Positions 28,847 to 41,452 are shown, numbered from the stretch's first letter. The stretch is 64,000 nucleotides of DNA from Ephemerocybe angulata (GCA_013368325.1 JAACJK010000235.1:95638-159637), one strand, 5' to 3'. Translations and numbers: made by a program. The notes: generated from the letters alone by a model not told the origin.

Positions 28847-30583
28847 CTATTTCTGTTCGGGAGACCGAATGCACTCGACTGTTATGCCCATTCCACGAAC
28901 GAACTCAAGGGCGCGGGCTGATTCGCAGTCCTCCTCGAGCGTCACGACGTTCTTGATATCCCTAAGCACGACCATCTTTAACGAATCAGGAGCCTTGTCT
29001 CCCTCTGCGAAAGCCTCATATCGCCGGTGGCGGGCCTCGATGAACCGGAGGAGCGATTCTAGGGGAAAGATCTCGTAGCAATCGGCGATTTCAAGGTGCT
29101 CGAGGCAGGGGAGCAAGAATGTTTGCTGATCATCCATGGACCAGCGCATCACCGCGAACGAATCTCCCGCCGTGTCCTTTTCCTCTCCAAAACTCACCCC
29201 AACAACAGTGAGGTGCGTAAGGGAAAGGAAGGGCGAAAGGATGGAAATGAAGGCTTTACCACTAAAACCTTTCTCGCAGAAATCCTGGTTGCTGATGGTC
29301 AGAGATTGCAGCATCGTTGCCCGAGGGGGGTGTAGCAAGCCGAGAGAATCAAGGAAAAGATATGTGGGTCGGATAATGGTCAACGGTTCGCCTTCATCGT
29401 CCCCGCCCGGGCCCTCTTCATCCTTCACCTCTTTTATTCCAACGTGGATCCTGGAAAGAGCTGGGGCGTCGATGAAGTGGAGGACATGCCCAGCAGCGCA
29501 GGACGGAATATGATGCACCTTGAGTGTCCGAAGCTCCGGGAAATGGAGACGAGGCGGAAGGCCATACCAGGCGAATGCGGTTGCTTCGCGCGTCCACAAT
29601 TGTCCCCAACCGGTTTCGTAGTCGATGTCGAGATATTCAACTCTGGTACAGTACTGTAGCAACCTGGCAATCTGGGGCCCTTCCCAGTCGCATGCGATGG
29701 TAATGGAGATGAGGTTTCTGAGCGTAGATGCAGGGATGTTAATGGGGATATAGTAGCGACGAAAGGGGGTTTCGGGGCGAAAGACGTTTGTGAATTGAGG
29801 CGGCGATTCAGATGGGAACCGGATACGGAGGGATGTCAACGATGAGGGTAGATGGTTGAACATCGAATCGGGATCCGGGGGCTCCTGCCAGTTCCAGTAT
29901 CCCCAGACTCTTTCAGGGTCTTGGTCGCAAATCCTCAGGTCCAGTGACCTAAGAGACATCCAGGGTGAGCCTTTAGAAGTCGCCTCTTGGGCGCGGAGTA
30001 GGAGTAGTCTCAAGCAGAAGCTACTCCTAACACTGATTTCGAACGTGTCTAGTTGCAGCCCCTCCGTCAACAGTTCCAAGAGCGGGGCCGCATCGAGAAC
30101 ACATAGCGGGTCCGGCTGGCCCCATGCGGACAAATGTCCCCGGAGGCAGCAGAAGTTAGGATTACTGAGTCTAATGCGCAAAGTCTTCGGAGTTGTCCCT
30201 GCCCGACCCATCCATGCAACGACCTTGTCGAAGGTCTGCGGACCAGGTTTCGCAATGAGAACGTCCGCCCATAGCGAATGCGTCAACTCTGCGGCGGCAC
30301 GCCAGGCTTTGCAGACAAGGGAGAGGTCGACCACCCGTGCCGAATCTACGCGCTCCTGCGGTGCGTCTTGGACCATGACCGCGGATTCAAAGATCTGCCC
30401 CAGGATCTCTGGAAGAAGAGATCGAACTGGCGACACTGCCGAGCGCATCCTAGAAAGCCGATCCTCGAGTTCGATGATGTCGCGTTCTATCGTCGCCTTC
30501 TCGAGAGCGTTTGGCGGGTAATTCGAGCTCAACAAGGCGGAGTATCGAGGGGGTGAAACCATGTCGTCTAAGGCCTGAGACAT
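28847..30583 (-). CDS. F-box/LRR protein, full length
   Basis: Single exon. First ATG in frame is at 30583 (MSQALDD); an ATG at 30562 (MVSPPRYSAL) aligns better with the start of the 26202 protein and may be the true one. Length 578 or 571 residues. Same layout as its tandem neighbour: helix LEKATIERDIIELEDRLSR, F-box (SLLPEILGQIFESA; LSLVCKAWRAAAELTHSLW), LRR-like strands, closing MGITVECIRSPEQK. Tandem with 26202-27917 on the same strand, so probably a tandem duplicate. Substrate unknown. Confidence 0.87.
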   Translation of the reverse strand: MSQALDDMVSPPRYSALLSSNYPPNALEKATIERDIIELEDRLSRMRSAVSPVRSLLPEILGQIFESAVMVQDAPQERVDSARVVDLSLVCKAWRAAAELTHSLWADVLIAKPGPQTFDKVVAWMGRAGTTPKTLRIRLSNPNFCCLRGHLSAWGQPDPLCVLDAAPLLELLTEGLQLDTFEISVRSSFCLRLLLLRAQEATSKGSPWMSLRSLDLRICDQDPERVWGYWNWQEPPDPDSMFNHLPSSLTSLRIRFPSESPPQFTNVFRPETPFRRYYIPINIPASTLRNLISITIACDWEGPQIARLLQYCTRVEYLDIDYETGWGQLWTREATAFAWYGLPPRLHFPELRTLKVHHIPSCAAGHVLHFIDAPALSRIHVGIKEVKDEEGPGGDDEGEPLTIIRPTYLFLDSLGLLHPPRATMLQSLTISNQDFCEKGFSGKAFISILSPFLSLTHLTVVGVSFGEEKDTAGDSFAVMRWSMDDQQTFLLPCLEHLEIADCYEIFPLESLLRFIEARHRRYEAFAEGDKAPDSLKMVVLRDIKNVVTLEEDCESARALEFVRGMGITVECIRSPEQK

Positions 30584-31580
30584 TTCTGGTTGAGCCAGTG
30601 TCGCCAAAAGTCAAGGTATTCTACAGTGAATGTCAGTCTCGTAAATTTCACCAAGTATAAACCTACATGGGCGCCGAGTTTAAAAGGTGCTATTTCGACG
30701 GCACTCTCAGGTCAGCAGCAGAGGCTAGTGATCGAGGTGACTATCCCACGAAGGTACACGCCGTCATCGGGCACGAATAAAACACCACCTCGATAACCCA
30801 AGCAAGTATATCATAAACGACTCATACCAGGTCCCAATCTGACATTTCCATCGTTCTCAAGCACACCTCCATCTCCCCAAACATCCCAACCCCAAACCAA
30901 CAAATAAATGTTTGCTTCACATACTACCCTGTGTTAAACCCGCACAGTCCTCGCAAGGGATAGGGTCCCCACAGAAGCAACATGTCCCGAAACCCACCCC
31001 CAAACTCTCTCTCAATCTCAAAAAAAGAAAGAGAGCAAGGCGGCGATCTGCACCGTACAAGCACAGACAGACATTCCGGGACGAAACCACTCTTGTTCAT
31101 CTAGACCCACCACCCAGCCATACAATCGCATAGCGGGTAGCTCCACCAACGTCCATCCTCCCTGAGTAGGATCAGCGAGCTGGGCCCAGGGAGGACGGTG
31201 GTCGGGTCGACGTCACACAAAACGAAGGGGCACGCAGGCAAAGAGAACGGGGAAGGCCGGGAACGAGGCGAAAAACATCGAACACGACACACACACACTC
31301 CAGAACACCATTAACATTCGTTCGTTCGTTCGTTGATTCGTCATTCCCCACACGACCATAGAGAAAGAATGTAGACCTGGAAACTGAAAAAAAAGACGTG
31401 AAGCCGAGAAAATGATAACGATAAAAGACACCTCTGTCACCGAGTTCGACGTTCAGAAAAAAAGTAGTAATAAAACAATGAAAAGAGGAAACGGTAGGTG
31501 ATAGACATATGCCGAGAAGGAAAAACAGTCTCGAGGCACAAACAAAGGAACAAAGACAGAAAACACACCATCCACCAACC
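30584..31580. other. Intergenic region, 5' of F-box gene and 3' of the FYRN/FYRC gene
   Basis: About 1 kb with no supportable gene. Contains a short (TTCG)n tract near 31317-31335 and A-rich stretches. Confidence 0.5.
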
Positions 31581-34178
31581 CTACCCCGCCGCACCCTGGG
31601 TACTCTGCCTATACGCCTGCTGCATCAAACTCGCCAGCGAATGCGCAGGCGTCCCCGGCGAAATCGGTGTCGGCTGCTGCTGCCCCTGCCCCACGCTCCC
31701 ATTCGCCGCCCCACCCCCGTTCACCAACTGCTGCACAGCGCTAACCGCAGCCGCCGTCGCCGCCGCATCATCCTGCTGCTGCTGCGTCTGCGTCTGCAAT
31801 CCCACACCAACATTCGCATTCGCACCCGCCTCCTGCCCAGGAACTTGACCCTGCTGCTGCACAGGCGTCACACCACCACCATTTCCATCCAAAGGCGGCC
31901 CATCCGCAGGCGACCCCGTAGGATGGAACTGCAGCGTCACTCCCTCCTGCTGTTGCTGCTGCACCTGCTGCTGTTGTAGCTGTTGCTGTTGTAGCTGCTG
32001 CACCCCCGCCGGACTCCCACTCCCACTCAGGCCACTCCCACTCGCCTCGCCCTCGCCACCCTGCGCCGCCGCCGCCTGCGCAATAATATGCTGCGGATAA
32101 TGCGACAGGCCCTTCGGCAGCTCTCCCGGACTCAACGCCGTACTCAACACCATCCCCGCTAACGGACTCGGGAGCATACCCCCACCACCACCACCTTCTC
32201 CAGGCTGCGGTATAGGCTGCTGTTGCCCTTGTTGTGACGATGTTGATGAGGAGGATTGTTGTTGTTGGTGTTGCTGTTGTTGTTGTTGCTGCTGGGCGTG
32301 GAGTTGAAGTGCGGCTTGTTGTTCGCGCAGGCGTTTCTCTCGTTCGAGAGGCGAGTGGTAGACTGCGCCGCGCGGGAGGGCGGCGTCGTATTCTTCCGGC
32401 AGAGCAGGGATAACAGCAGCGTGTCGTCCACCAAGCGGTCTACAAATAACACACCAAACCGTCAGTCAAACTCACTCCTCCCAACGAAAAGAGATAGATA
32501 GATGGATGGATAAATGAATGCACTCACCCTCCCTCAATAAAATTCTGCCACACATAATCCCTCAACCGATCCGCATTCGGCAGCTCCTGTATAAGATGCT
32601 TAATCGTATTCTGCCCCAGCCCAAAAAAATCCGGCCCCGACACGCTATTCGAATGCTGCCGATTCCGAATCGCATTCGCCTGCTTCACAATGCTACTCCA
32701 CGCACCCGTCGCCGTCCCCGCAATAACCGGCCTCTCCGGCGTATCCGCCGGCACAATCTGGAACTTGGGCCCATCGCCCCCGTCCAGGATCGTGCAATGG
32801 TACACCACCTCGACACTGGGGTTTATGGTGGACAGGTACCGCCGTGTCACCTCGTAGCCCACAGGGAAGATGTAGCGCTCCGTGTGGAAGTGCTCGCGCA
32901 TGCACACGCTGCCCAGCGCGATGACGGTCATGATGCCCACGTTCAGCGGCAGCATCGGCTTCCCCGCCTTGTCGCGCGGCACCAGCGGGATGCTGTAGCT
33001 CTTGCTCGTCACCGTGTGCGCCTTCAGCCTTTTTGGCTTCACGCGCGGCGGCTGCTCGGGCGCCGGCGGCCTCGACTGTGTACTCGACGTCGGCGTCGGT
33101 GGGGGGGCGGCGTTCTGCTGCGGGTACATTGGGGGCGGGAGCACGGGGGGGCCGGTCAAGTAGAAGTAGGGGTTGTAGGGGTAGGACGGCGTGTTGGGCG
33201 TGGGGGTGATGGGGCTGGGGTAGTACATGTACGGGTTCATGAACATGGGGTGCGCGGTGCTGGGTGTGGGCGTCGGCGCGCCGTTGGACCCGGGCTTTGG
33301 GAGCATGATCGTGCTGAGGCTGAGGTAGGGGTTGCCACTGAGGGGGTGGTGCTCTTTTTCGGAGGCCCCGAGGCTGGGGTCGATGTTCGCGTCGATCGCT
33401 GGAGGAACCTCGGGAACGGGCACGTCCGTGGCCTTGCCTGCCCGTGAGCGCGTTGTCCGCGTCGACGGCTCCCCCGCGTCCTCATCGCCGTCCGCCTCGA
33501 TCGAGGGCCGCGATTTGTGCCGCTTGCTCGTCGAGCTCGAGGGAGACGCCGGGGCCTCGTCTGCAGGCCGCTTGGAGCGGGCCTTGGATGCGCGTGTGGA
33601 CCGGCGGAGCGTCGCAGGAGGCGACGCCGTGTGGCGCGACGGCAGCACGAGGTCCTCGTCGTCGTCCTCCTCCTCGATCGCCTTGCGCAGGTTCTCCTCG
33701 AACGAGGAACGGGCACGTGCACTCAGCAGCGTGCGGGGCAGGGCGCTCGCGTGCGGCAGCGCGCTGTCCGGGGACCCGGGCGAGCCGTGGCCCTGCTGTT
33801 CGAGCTCCATAATTCGTTCGAGTAGTTGCCTGGTGCACACGTTAATTACAGTCGCCACTGCGCGAAAGCCGCACTCACTCTCGCTCCTCGCGCATGCGCA
33901 CGTTCCGCTCGCCCGATCGTTGCAGCTCCGTGCTCGTTTCCTTGTGTTTCTGGCATTAGTCCGTGTCAGGATCCCCCCTCTTCTTATCGAGAAGGAGAGC
34001 AGGCACTGCAGCGCACCTCTTCGAGCTCAAAGAACCGCTTTTTGAGCTTCCGGTACTTCTCCTGGACTTCGAGGTTGTCGCGCTTGGAGGCCGACGGTGC
34101 TGGCTGTGTTGTCGCTGTTAAAGTCTGGACGCTGGGTGCTGGGCCTGGGGGAGAGTCCGTGTCGCCAGGCGGGGGCAT
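31581..34178 (-). CDS. FYRN/FYRC-domain chromatin protein (TBRG1-like)
   Basis: Four exons: 34178-34017, 33949-33879, 33829-32528 and 32439-31581, phases consistent, 797 residues. N-terminal coiled coil (NLEVQEKYRKLKKRFFELEE, then ERNVRMREERE), a basic, Ser/Thr-rich linker, then FYRN (about 372-430; MTVIALGSVCMREHFHTERY, IFPVGYEVTRRYLSTINP) and FYRC (about 449-512; TGAWSSIVKQANAIRN, GPDFFGLGQNTIKHLIQEL). The C terminus is Gln/Gly/Ala-rich with several poly-Gln runs. FYRN/FYRC pairs occur in chromatin factors such as MLL/Trithorax, KDM5 and TBRG1; a lone pair after a coiled coil fits the fungal TBRG1-like group. An in-frame ATG at 34253 would add 25 residues. Nuclear role is inferred from the domains. 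Confidence 0.88.
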
Positions 34179-34792
34179 CGCATGGGAGTAGGAGATGAGA
34201 ATGTCCAAAACCCAGCGCACCAAACAACCCAAACACGATGCCATGTCAAACAAACAAACACCACGCGGTCCCGGAGATCTCCGCTGCCGGAGTGCCGCCC
34301 CTTCGAACTCCGTCGTATCTTATCTTATCTGCTTCGACTCGTATCTCAACCCAGCCAACCAGTGTGTTCTGCGTCTGTGTAAATCGAGCAGCAGAAACGA
34401 CGGGGAACGAATCAAATGCCCTGTACAGCCCGTATCCTACCCTGGATTGAGATCCAGCCTTCCCAACCCCAGATTAGATTAGCAGATACAAACCTACAGA
34501 ACTGGGGTCCACCTTACCAATGGCCCAACACGATGCAAGAACTCCCATTCTTCTGCGATCCCATTTCACCCACCGCTTGGATCCCCGGGAAGCTTAAGAC
34601 TCGAGGCAGCGATGCGGTCCCCCTAACCCCGCATCGCTGCTCAAGATCGCCTCACACCGCAGCGGCATCATGTTTGAGACACCGAAACGACCCAAGGCCT
34701 GAAAACATACACCGAAATCCATTCATTGGTTATAGTCCTTCTTCCATCCAATACATTCGTATGATCAAGCTAACGCAACTCAACCGTCGAGC
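34179..34792. other. Intergenic region between FYRN/FYRC gene and cofilin
   Basis: About 610 bases; 5' region of the FYRN/FYRC gene and 3' UTR of cofilin. No gene seen. Confidence 0.5.
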
Positions 34793-35659
34793 TCAAGCAC
34801 CCTTGCTAGCCTTGTCGAGCACTACACCACCCCACCCCACAATCAATCAGCACGGAGAAGCCTAGCATCTAAGGAGGAGAAGGACGCACCGGTCTCGAAA
34901 GACACCTCCTCGGGGTCCGTGCCCTGGATCTCGAGCGCAATACCCGTGAGACTCCGCCGGAGCGCGTCCTTGGACGACGCGTACACCATCTTCGCCTTGA
35001 TTTTGGAGCCATCGGGGGACCTGATAAGAGAAACGCCGCAGGATCGTGCGCATCAGCATCTAGCAACACACCAACAGCAAGGGACACCGGATCGGCGGGG
35101 GGACAGACCACCTAACCCCACCGCACTGCGCCGCCCACACAACACGACCCCAGTCACGTCGGTCGGTCATGCCCCCAACCCAACTACACCGCACGAAAGG
35201 GAAGGAACGTACCACGAAAAGAACGTAATCTTATTCCTCTTCCCCCCATCCTCCTTCTCAAACTCAAAATCAAACACCGCAAACCTCGGCTCGTCCTCAG
35301 GCAGATCGCCCAAAAAGTCCTCATACGTCCCCGTGCTCGTCTTCGCGACCTCAATCTCCGTGTTCGTCTTGTTCAGCTGATAGATGATGTACTTGGTCTT
35401 CTTCCCGAGCTTGAGCTCCTGGAACGCCGTCAGGCACTCTGCGTTGACACCGACGCCGGAAGACTATCCATCCCGCCATGCATCCAATGCGATCCAGAGG
35501 AGAGGAGGGTGGGGGGTGCACAGCGCGCGATTGGGTTGAGATGACGGTCGATGATGTCGATAGACGATTGATTATCGCGGCACACGAGATACACAGCAGA
35601 TATACAGTTCATCCATTAGCAGTTTGTAGGTTTTCGTGCAAGTATAAGAGCCTCACCAT
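34793..35659 (-). CDS. COF1: Cofilin / actin-depolymerising factor
   Basis: Four exons: 35659-35657 (the ATG alone), 35463-35213, 35020-34890 and 34821-34793, giving 137 residues, the normal cofilin length. Sequence landmarks: [20 protein letters not shown] after the start, [63 protein letters not shown] (the actin-binding long helix) and the closing VLDKASKGA. An exon made of only the start codon is common in fungal cofilin genes. Cofilin binds and severs ADP-actin filaments and is essential in yeasts. The Ser after Met is the conserved phosphorylation position in animals. It lies next to another actin-binding gene, alpha-actinin, on the same strand. Confidence 0.95.
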
Positions 35660-36123
35660 GGTAGATTATAAAGATATGGAGGGATGGGTGGTGGTAGGGA
35701 ACAAAGCGGTTAAATAGAACGATTCGATTCGATTGCCTGGGCTGTGGGCAACCGTGATCAACACTGCGATCACACTTCCCCAAAATGGGTTGCTGTAGCG
35801 ATTATCTCATTGGCGCTGAGGCCTGGACGCTGCGCCCGCGGCGAAGCTGACCGTGCCCACAGTCAGAAGGAATGAACCCAGGTAATGGTGAGTAGGTTTT
35901 GGACTAATGTTAAGAATAATACGAGATGCTGACTCTCGGAGTAGCATGGCGAATCGCGATGCAGCACACGATGCGGGGTTAGGAGTGCACTGAGCCTCTC
36001 CTTTGCTGTGCCTCGTAAACAAGCAAAGCTGAACAAAACCCATAACCCATCGATCGTCTATAGTTAGCATAGTATACTATACACCACATTACTTCATTCC
36101 TCCACCCATTTCCCATTCCCAAA
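35660..36123. other. Promoter region of cofilin and 3' UTR of alpha-actinin
   Basis: 464 bases. No gene seen. Confidence 0.5.
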
Positions 36124-38911
36124 TCAATTCACCTCCTCCGGCAACGCAAACACCTCATCCAACCACCCCACATAATCATACTCAGCCTCGCCGCCCTCCT
36201 CCGGTGCCCGCCCAGGCATCGCCTTGAGGAGGTAGTCAATGCTTGCTTGCGGTATACTCGCGAGCCGCAGATCAAGCTCAGTGATGAACGGCTGCGGAAA
36301 CGCAGTTAGTTAGACGCCTGCTACGATGGAATACTGGGGGAAGGCGAGAGCTCACCTTTGAATGTGCGATACCCTGGAACGACTCGAGCACCTGGTCAGG
36401 CGTAGTCTGGTCCTCCGTAATACCCACCTGGATCCAACATCATCAGTACTCGCACTACGATTAGGAGGGGAATACGCACCAGAAGGTTGATAAACGCCTC
36501 GAACGTCACAGCACCATACTCCGACACGAGCTGCTCATAGATATAGTCCATGTCCTCATTCGAATACACAATCCCCAAGCTCGCAAGCGCAGACATCATC
36601 TCCATCTGGTTCAACGTATTCGTCTCATCCTTATCGAAATACCTAAACGTCGTCTCGAACTGCTCGAGCTGCGCCGGCGTGAGGTTCGTCATATTCCTCG
36701 ACACAATCTACCAAGCAAAGCCAAAGCCAAGCACGTCAGCACACATCCATCCACCCCTCCCCAATCAAACAAACAAAACGAGAGAGAAAGCTCACCTGGT
36801 TATCAACAAAGCTAATCTTCTTCGCAATGTTCTGAATCAAAAGCCCCAACTCGAACTCCAAATCCTGCCAGGTAAACACCGTATAATCGTTCTCCTCCAC
36901 ATTCGCAGCCATGCATTCCGCCTCCGCCTCACTGACGAGGGCAAGGTCCTCCGAAAGCATGGGAATGCGCGTCTGGATCTCCTTCGCCTGCTGCTGCTGC
37001 TCCTCAAGCGGACCCTCAATCATCGTCAACTCCACCGAGATATCATGCAGCCGCTGCTCAAACGCATTCGCAATATCCGCAAACTTCTTCCTCAGGCCTT
37101 CCTTAATCCTAAACGCACCCAACCAAAATCAGCAACCGCGCCGAATTCACAACGCCGCTAAACGCAAGACAATGATAATGAACGCACTTCCGAATCTCAG
37201 CATTGATAGCCCTCGACCTGCTCGCCTCGCTCTTCAAAAGCCCCTGCCACGCAGCGTCCAAATCCTGCGGCGCCAACCCCCTCGGTGGCACATACTCCGC
37301 CAAAGAGTACGTCTTAAGCTTCGTCTGCACGTTCCCGAACAGCGTTATCACGTCTTGCCGCTCCGTGACCCATGTCCGCTTCGTGCTCTGTTTGTACGCG
37401 TTGAACTGGGATGACTGCTCTTTCGCGTCGGCGTAGACCCCGGTGAAGATTGAGGCGGCCCATTGGTTTTGCACTTGTTCGAGGTTCTCGAGGAGCTGTT
37501 TGGGTGCGGGGGGTTAGGGATTTGGGTCATGGAATGAGGGTTGTGGATGGGGCTTACTAGACGTGCGCGACGCTCATAGTCAGTCCGGATGATCCATACT
37601 GATTGCATGAGGTCTGCAAACTTCTCTACGCGTCGAGATTCGTTCTCTGCTTGGTCTACATTCCGAATGTCAGTCAAAATGACGTAGATAAGGGAGAAAC
37701 AACAATCCTACCCATTGAGGAGAAGGCATGGAAGAAACTGGCGATATAGGTCATAACGGAGCGTTCATCAGGGCGCGCCGAGTCGCAGAGATCTTCGACT
37801 TCCAAGAGTCTCTGTAGGGTAGGCGTGGGTATGATTTAGGCATTGGGGGAGGGGGGAAGTCGGCTTACTGGGATACCCAGATGGTCGGCAGCGATTCCGA
37901 AGGCGAGCTCGGTATTTCCATGACGATCATCCTAACGTTAAATGAAATCCAACCATTTCCCAGAAACGGCAAAACGCCCAAACGTACCTTGTTCAACTTG
38001 TCGTAGTCCAACAAATCGGGGCGATGGCAATGAATGAGTGCACATCTACAGGACAGAGTCCCATGAGGAAATGGAAGGCGATGTTAGGAAAACTTAGTAT
38101 ACGAGAGAGGGAAGACAGGCGCACGAACAAAGCGAGACCGTCCGACCAGCTGTGCGTGAAGTCCTGCACGTTCACTTCCTTGTATGGCGCCGTCTTGCGC
38201 TGGCACCAGAGCAGCAGGCCCTCTTTGGCTGAAAGACCTTCTTCGCTTGAATGAGTCAGTTGTGCTGAGCGATGGTGGGCAGTGGGAGGGTGGGAGGGAG
38301 CAGACTGACCTGATGTCGGCGATGGTGAACCGCAGGATGAGCGTCCAGATCATGCCGAGGATGAGCTTGAGGTTTCCGTCGATGATATCTATGAGAAAGA
38401 GGGGCAGATTTAGATGGATTGTGAGGCGAGGAGAACGTTACATACCTTCTGGCCCGATGTTGGTCAACTTGACGCCCCTAGAAGTAATGAACTCCAGAGC
38501 TTTGGTAACGTTCTCGGCCTTTTGGACTCTAATACGAGGAGTCTTGTTGTATCGGCCAAGAGAGGTATCACCTAAGACCCAGTACCGAGCGTTAAGTAAG
38601 ACTTTGCCTTCCGATAACGAAGCAGCGGACAGTGTGCATACCCATGATTTCCTATAGACGCTCGTCAATCAGTCTTCCGCCCCGGTTGACTATGGCTGCA
38701 AACTCACCATTAACTGAATCAGCCGCACTCCATCAGACAGGTCTTCCACGAGAGAAGACATAGGCGGATATCCGTTGGCCTCCAACTTGGTATTAAGCCT
38801 AGCAAGTCGTCAATCGAATCACCCCTCGCCATCGGAGGAGGCCATATGGCACACGCACCACTTGCAGAACGTCCTCTCCTGCATGTTCCTCGTCTGGATC
38901 TCCAGCGACAT
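36124..38911 (-). CDS. ain1: Alpha-actinin (actin-bundling protein)
   Basis: Fifteen exons with consistent phases: 38911-38859, 38798-38708, 38651-38642 (10 bases), 38571-38446, 38388-38310, 38245-38129, 38045-37988, 37931-37869, 37811-37712, 37655-37558, 37495-37188, 37108-36796, 36707-36480, 36427-36356 and 36291-36124; 627 residues, as usual for fungal alpha-actinin. Two calponin-homology domains form the actin-binding region (about 5-232; [74 protein letters not shown]). A shortened spectrin-like rod follows (about 235-470), then EF-hands: the first loop [12 protein letters not shown] (497-508) keeps the calcium ligands, the second is degenerate. It cross-links actin filaments, notably in the cytokinetic ring. 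It is divergent from POB3 with only 255 bases between start codons. Confidence 0.94.
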
Positions 38912-39166
38912 CGTGGTATCTAGTCTTCGCGTCCTATTACCGTGTGTTGTAGGGTATCTTGAACGAAATCGAAACCGAACTTGGGCTGTCCGGCGATGGT
39001 GGCAGGAAGAGCTGGGAGGTGCCGCGGAGACCAAGTTCGACGCGACGGGATAAAATTCAAAATTCAGAGTCCGACGTCGCGTCTCTTTCCCTCTTACCTC
39101 CAGCATCTACCCAGGCCTTCGTACCTCAAAACCGTTGTCTGACACTCCTGAGGGCTGTAGACCACC
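38912..39166. promoter_or_regulatory. Shared divergent promoter of alpha-actinin and POB3
   Basis: The two start codons lie 255 bases apart on opposite strands, so both promoters must sit here. A pyrimidine-rich stretch (about 39077-39108) lies on the POB3 side. No TATA box is evident. Confidence 0.6.
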
Positions 39167-41452
39167 ATGACCTCTCAGTTTGACAAGATCTACTATGGGC
39201 TTTCGCCAGAGGTTGGGAGTGGGTACCCTGTTTCATCACTTGCGGGCAATTATTAATGTCTGTTCGCTCGTTGTAGAATTTCGTGTGGCAGCGAGCGGGA
39301 TGGGGTGGAAGGGCACAGAGTCGAACAATGTTGTGACCTTGGAAGCCTCAAAGATCAAGTGGGCACAGTGGATACGAGTTGCGCGCCATTTTCAGCTGAG
39401 GGTGGGTCTGGCGGACCATTCCAAGCAGAAGTTTGACGGTTTCTTGCGGGAGGTGAGTAATGCACCACCCTGGGTGTCTTATCGATGCTTATGAAGGCGT
39501 TGCTCGATAGGAACATGATAAAATTGCCTCACTGTTGAAGAACCACTTCGCCATTACACTCGAGACCCAAGAAGTATCATTCAAGGGATGGAATTGGGGA
39601 GTAGCAGATTTCCGAGGTGCGCAGAACAGTCGACATTCTCTCGAGCCACGTCTCACTTCTATACAGGCCAAGACCTCGCCTTCCTCGTCTCTGACAAAAC
39701 CTCCTTCGAACTGCCCCTCAACAACGTCGCCAACTCCAACATCGCCGGCCGCACCGAAGTCTCGCTCGAGTTTGCCAACCTTGCAGGCTCATCCAAGGGC
39801 AAGATTGCCGGGGACGAGATGGTCGAGATCCGCTTCCACGTGCCCGGGAACGTCTCGAAGAATAAAGACTCGGATGCAGGCTCGGCGAAGTCAGACAACG
39901 AGAACGACGAGGAGGACATCAGTGCCGCGCAGGCATTCCACGAGACGATCAAGGACCGTGCCAATATTGGCCAGATCACGGGCAACATGATCCTCAGCTT
40001 CGAGGAGGTGCTCGTCCTCACGCCTCGTGGACGGTACGACATGGATATGTTCCCCGAGTTCTTGCGTCTGCGCGGAAAGACATATGACTACAAGATCCTC
40101 TTCACGAGCATCTCGAGGTTGTTCTTACTGCCTAAGGACGACCAGCATGTTCTCTTCATTGTGCGTCCGTTCTCTTGTAGGCTTCCACTCCACTGACACT
40201 TTTCCAGTTGAGCTTGAGCACACCCATCCGTCAGGGTCAGACAAGATATCAGTACCTCGTTATGCAGTTCACGAGGGAAGAAGAAATCACCGCCGAGCTC
40301 AATATGTCTGACGAAGATTTGGAGAAGTACGAAAAGCTTAAGAAGAACTACGAGGATCCGACATACGAAGTCGTCTCGAGCGTCTTCCGCGCCCTCTCGC
40401 ACAAAAAGATCATCGGTGCTGGCTCCTTCCAGAGGTATGCTGTCTCCTTTCGTCTGATTCGCATCGACTGACCCCTTCGCAGCCGCGATGGCCACCCGGG
40501 CATCAAGGCCAACCTCAAAGCCGTACAAGGCGACCTCTTCATGCTCGAGAAATACATCTTCTTCGTCTCCAAGCAGCCTACGCTCATCGAGATCTCGGAC
40601 ATCCACAACGTCATCTTCTCCCGCGTCGGCGCCTCCATGGGCGCAGCCGCCGCGCGCACCTTCGACCTGAAGATCGTCACGCGCAGCGGGCCCGAGTTCA
40701 ACTTCACGTCGATCAACAAGGAAGAGCACGAGGTCACCGAGGCGTACCTGAAGGACAAGAAGGTGCGAGTGAAGAACGAGATGCTGCCCGACGCGGACCT
40801 GCTGCTCGCAGCGGTCGGCGCGGACGACGACGACGACGACATGCAGAGCGTCGTGAGCTCGGTCGGGAGGGCCCCGCGGGGCGGGTTGGACGACGACGAG
40901 AGCGAGGAGGACGAGGACTTCAAGGCGTCCGACAGCGACTCGGGCTCGCCGAGCGAGTCGGACTCGGATGGGTCGGGCGCGCAGACGGCGTCGGATGCGA
41001 GTGGCGATCTGGCGCTGACGAAGGGCGCGAAGAAGAAGAAGACGAAGACTAAGGCGACGCCCAAGGCCGCCGCGGCTGCTGCTGAGGGCTCTTCCTCTGC
41101 GGCGCCTGCGAAGAAGAAGAAGGTTGCTGCCAAGTCGGCGGAGACGGTCGATAGTGATGCGGACGAAGATGGGGCGGAGAAGACCAAGCCCAAGCCGAAG
41201 AAAAAGGCACCTGCGAAACCTAAGGCGAAGGCGGAGGATGAGATGGATGTCGACGTCGATGGCGACGCGGAGGAGAAGCCGAAGGCTAAGCCCAAGCCCA
41301 AGCCGAAAGCGAAGCCGGCGAAGAAGGAGGGAGATGAGGCTATGGATGTGGATGAGGATAAGCCTAAGCCCAAGCCCAAGCCCAAGGCGAAGAAACCTTT
41401 GGATGAGGTTGAACCGCCTAAGAAGAAGCTGAAGACGTCGGGTGGTGACTAA
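39167..41452 (+). CDS. POB3: FACT complex subunit Pob3 (SSRP1 family)
   Basis: Six exons: 39167-39218, 39277-39452, 39511-39616, 39667-40160, 40208-40434 and 40483-41452, giving 674 residues. N-terminal dimerisation/PH region (ASGMGWKGTE; IKWAQWIRVARHFQLRVGL), then VSFKGWNWGVADFRGQDLAF and the double-PH middle domain (SNIAGRTEVSLEFANLAGSS; EVLVLTPRGRYDMDMFPEFL; YQYLVMQFTREEEI; FVSKQPTLIEISDIHNVIFS). The acidic tail starts near residue 463. It is followed by an unusually long Lys/Pro/Ala-rich tail with repeated KPKPK and MDVD motifs. No HMG box, as expected of fungal Pob3, which works with Spt16 and a separate HMG protein. FACT reorganises nucleosomes during transcription and replication. Confidence 0.96.
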
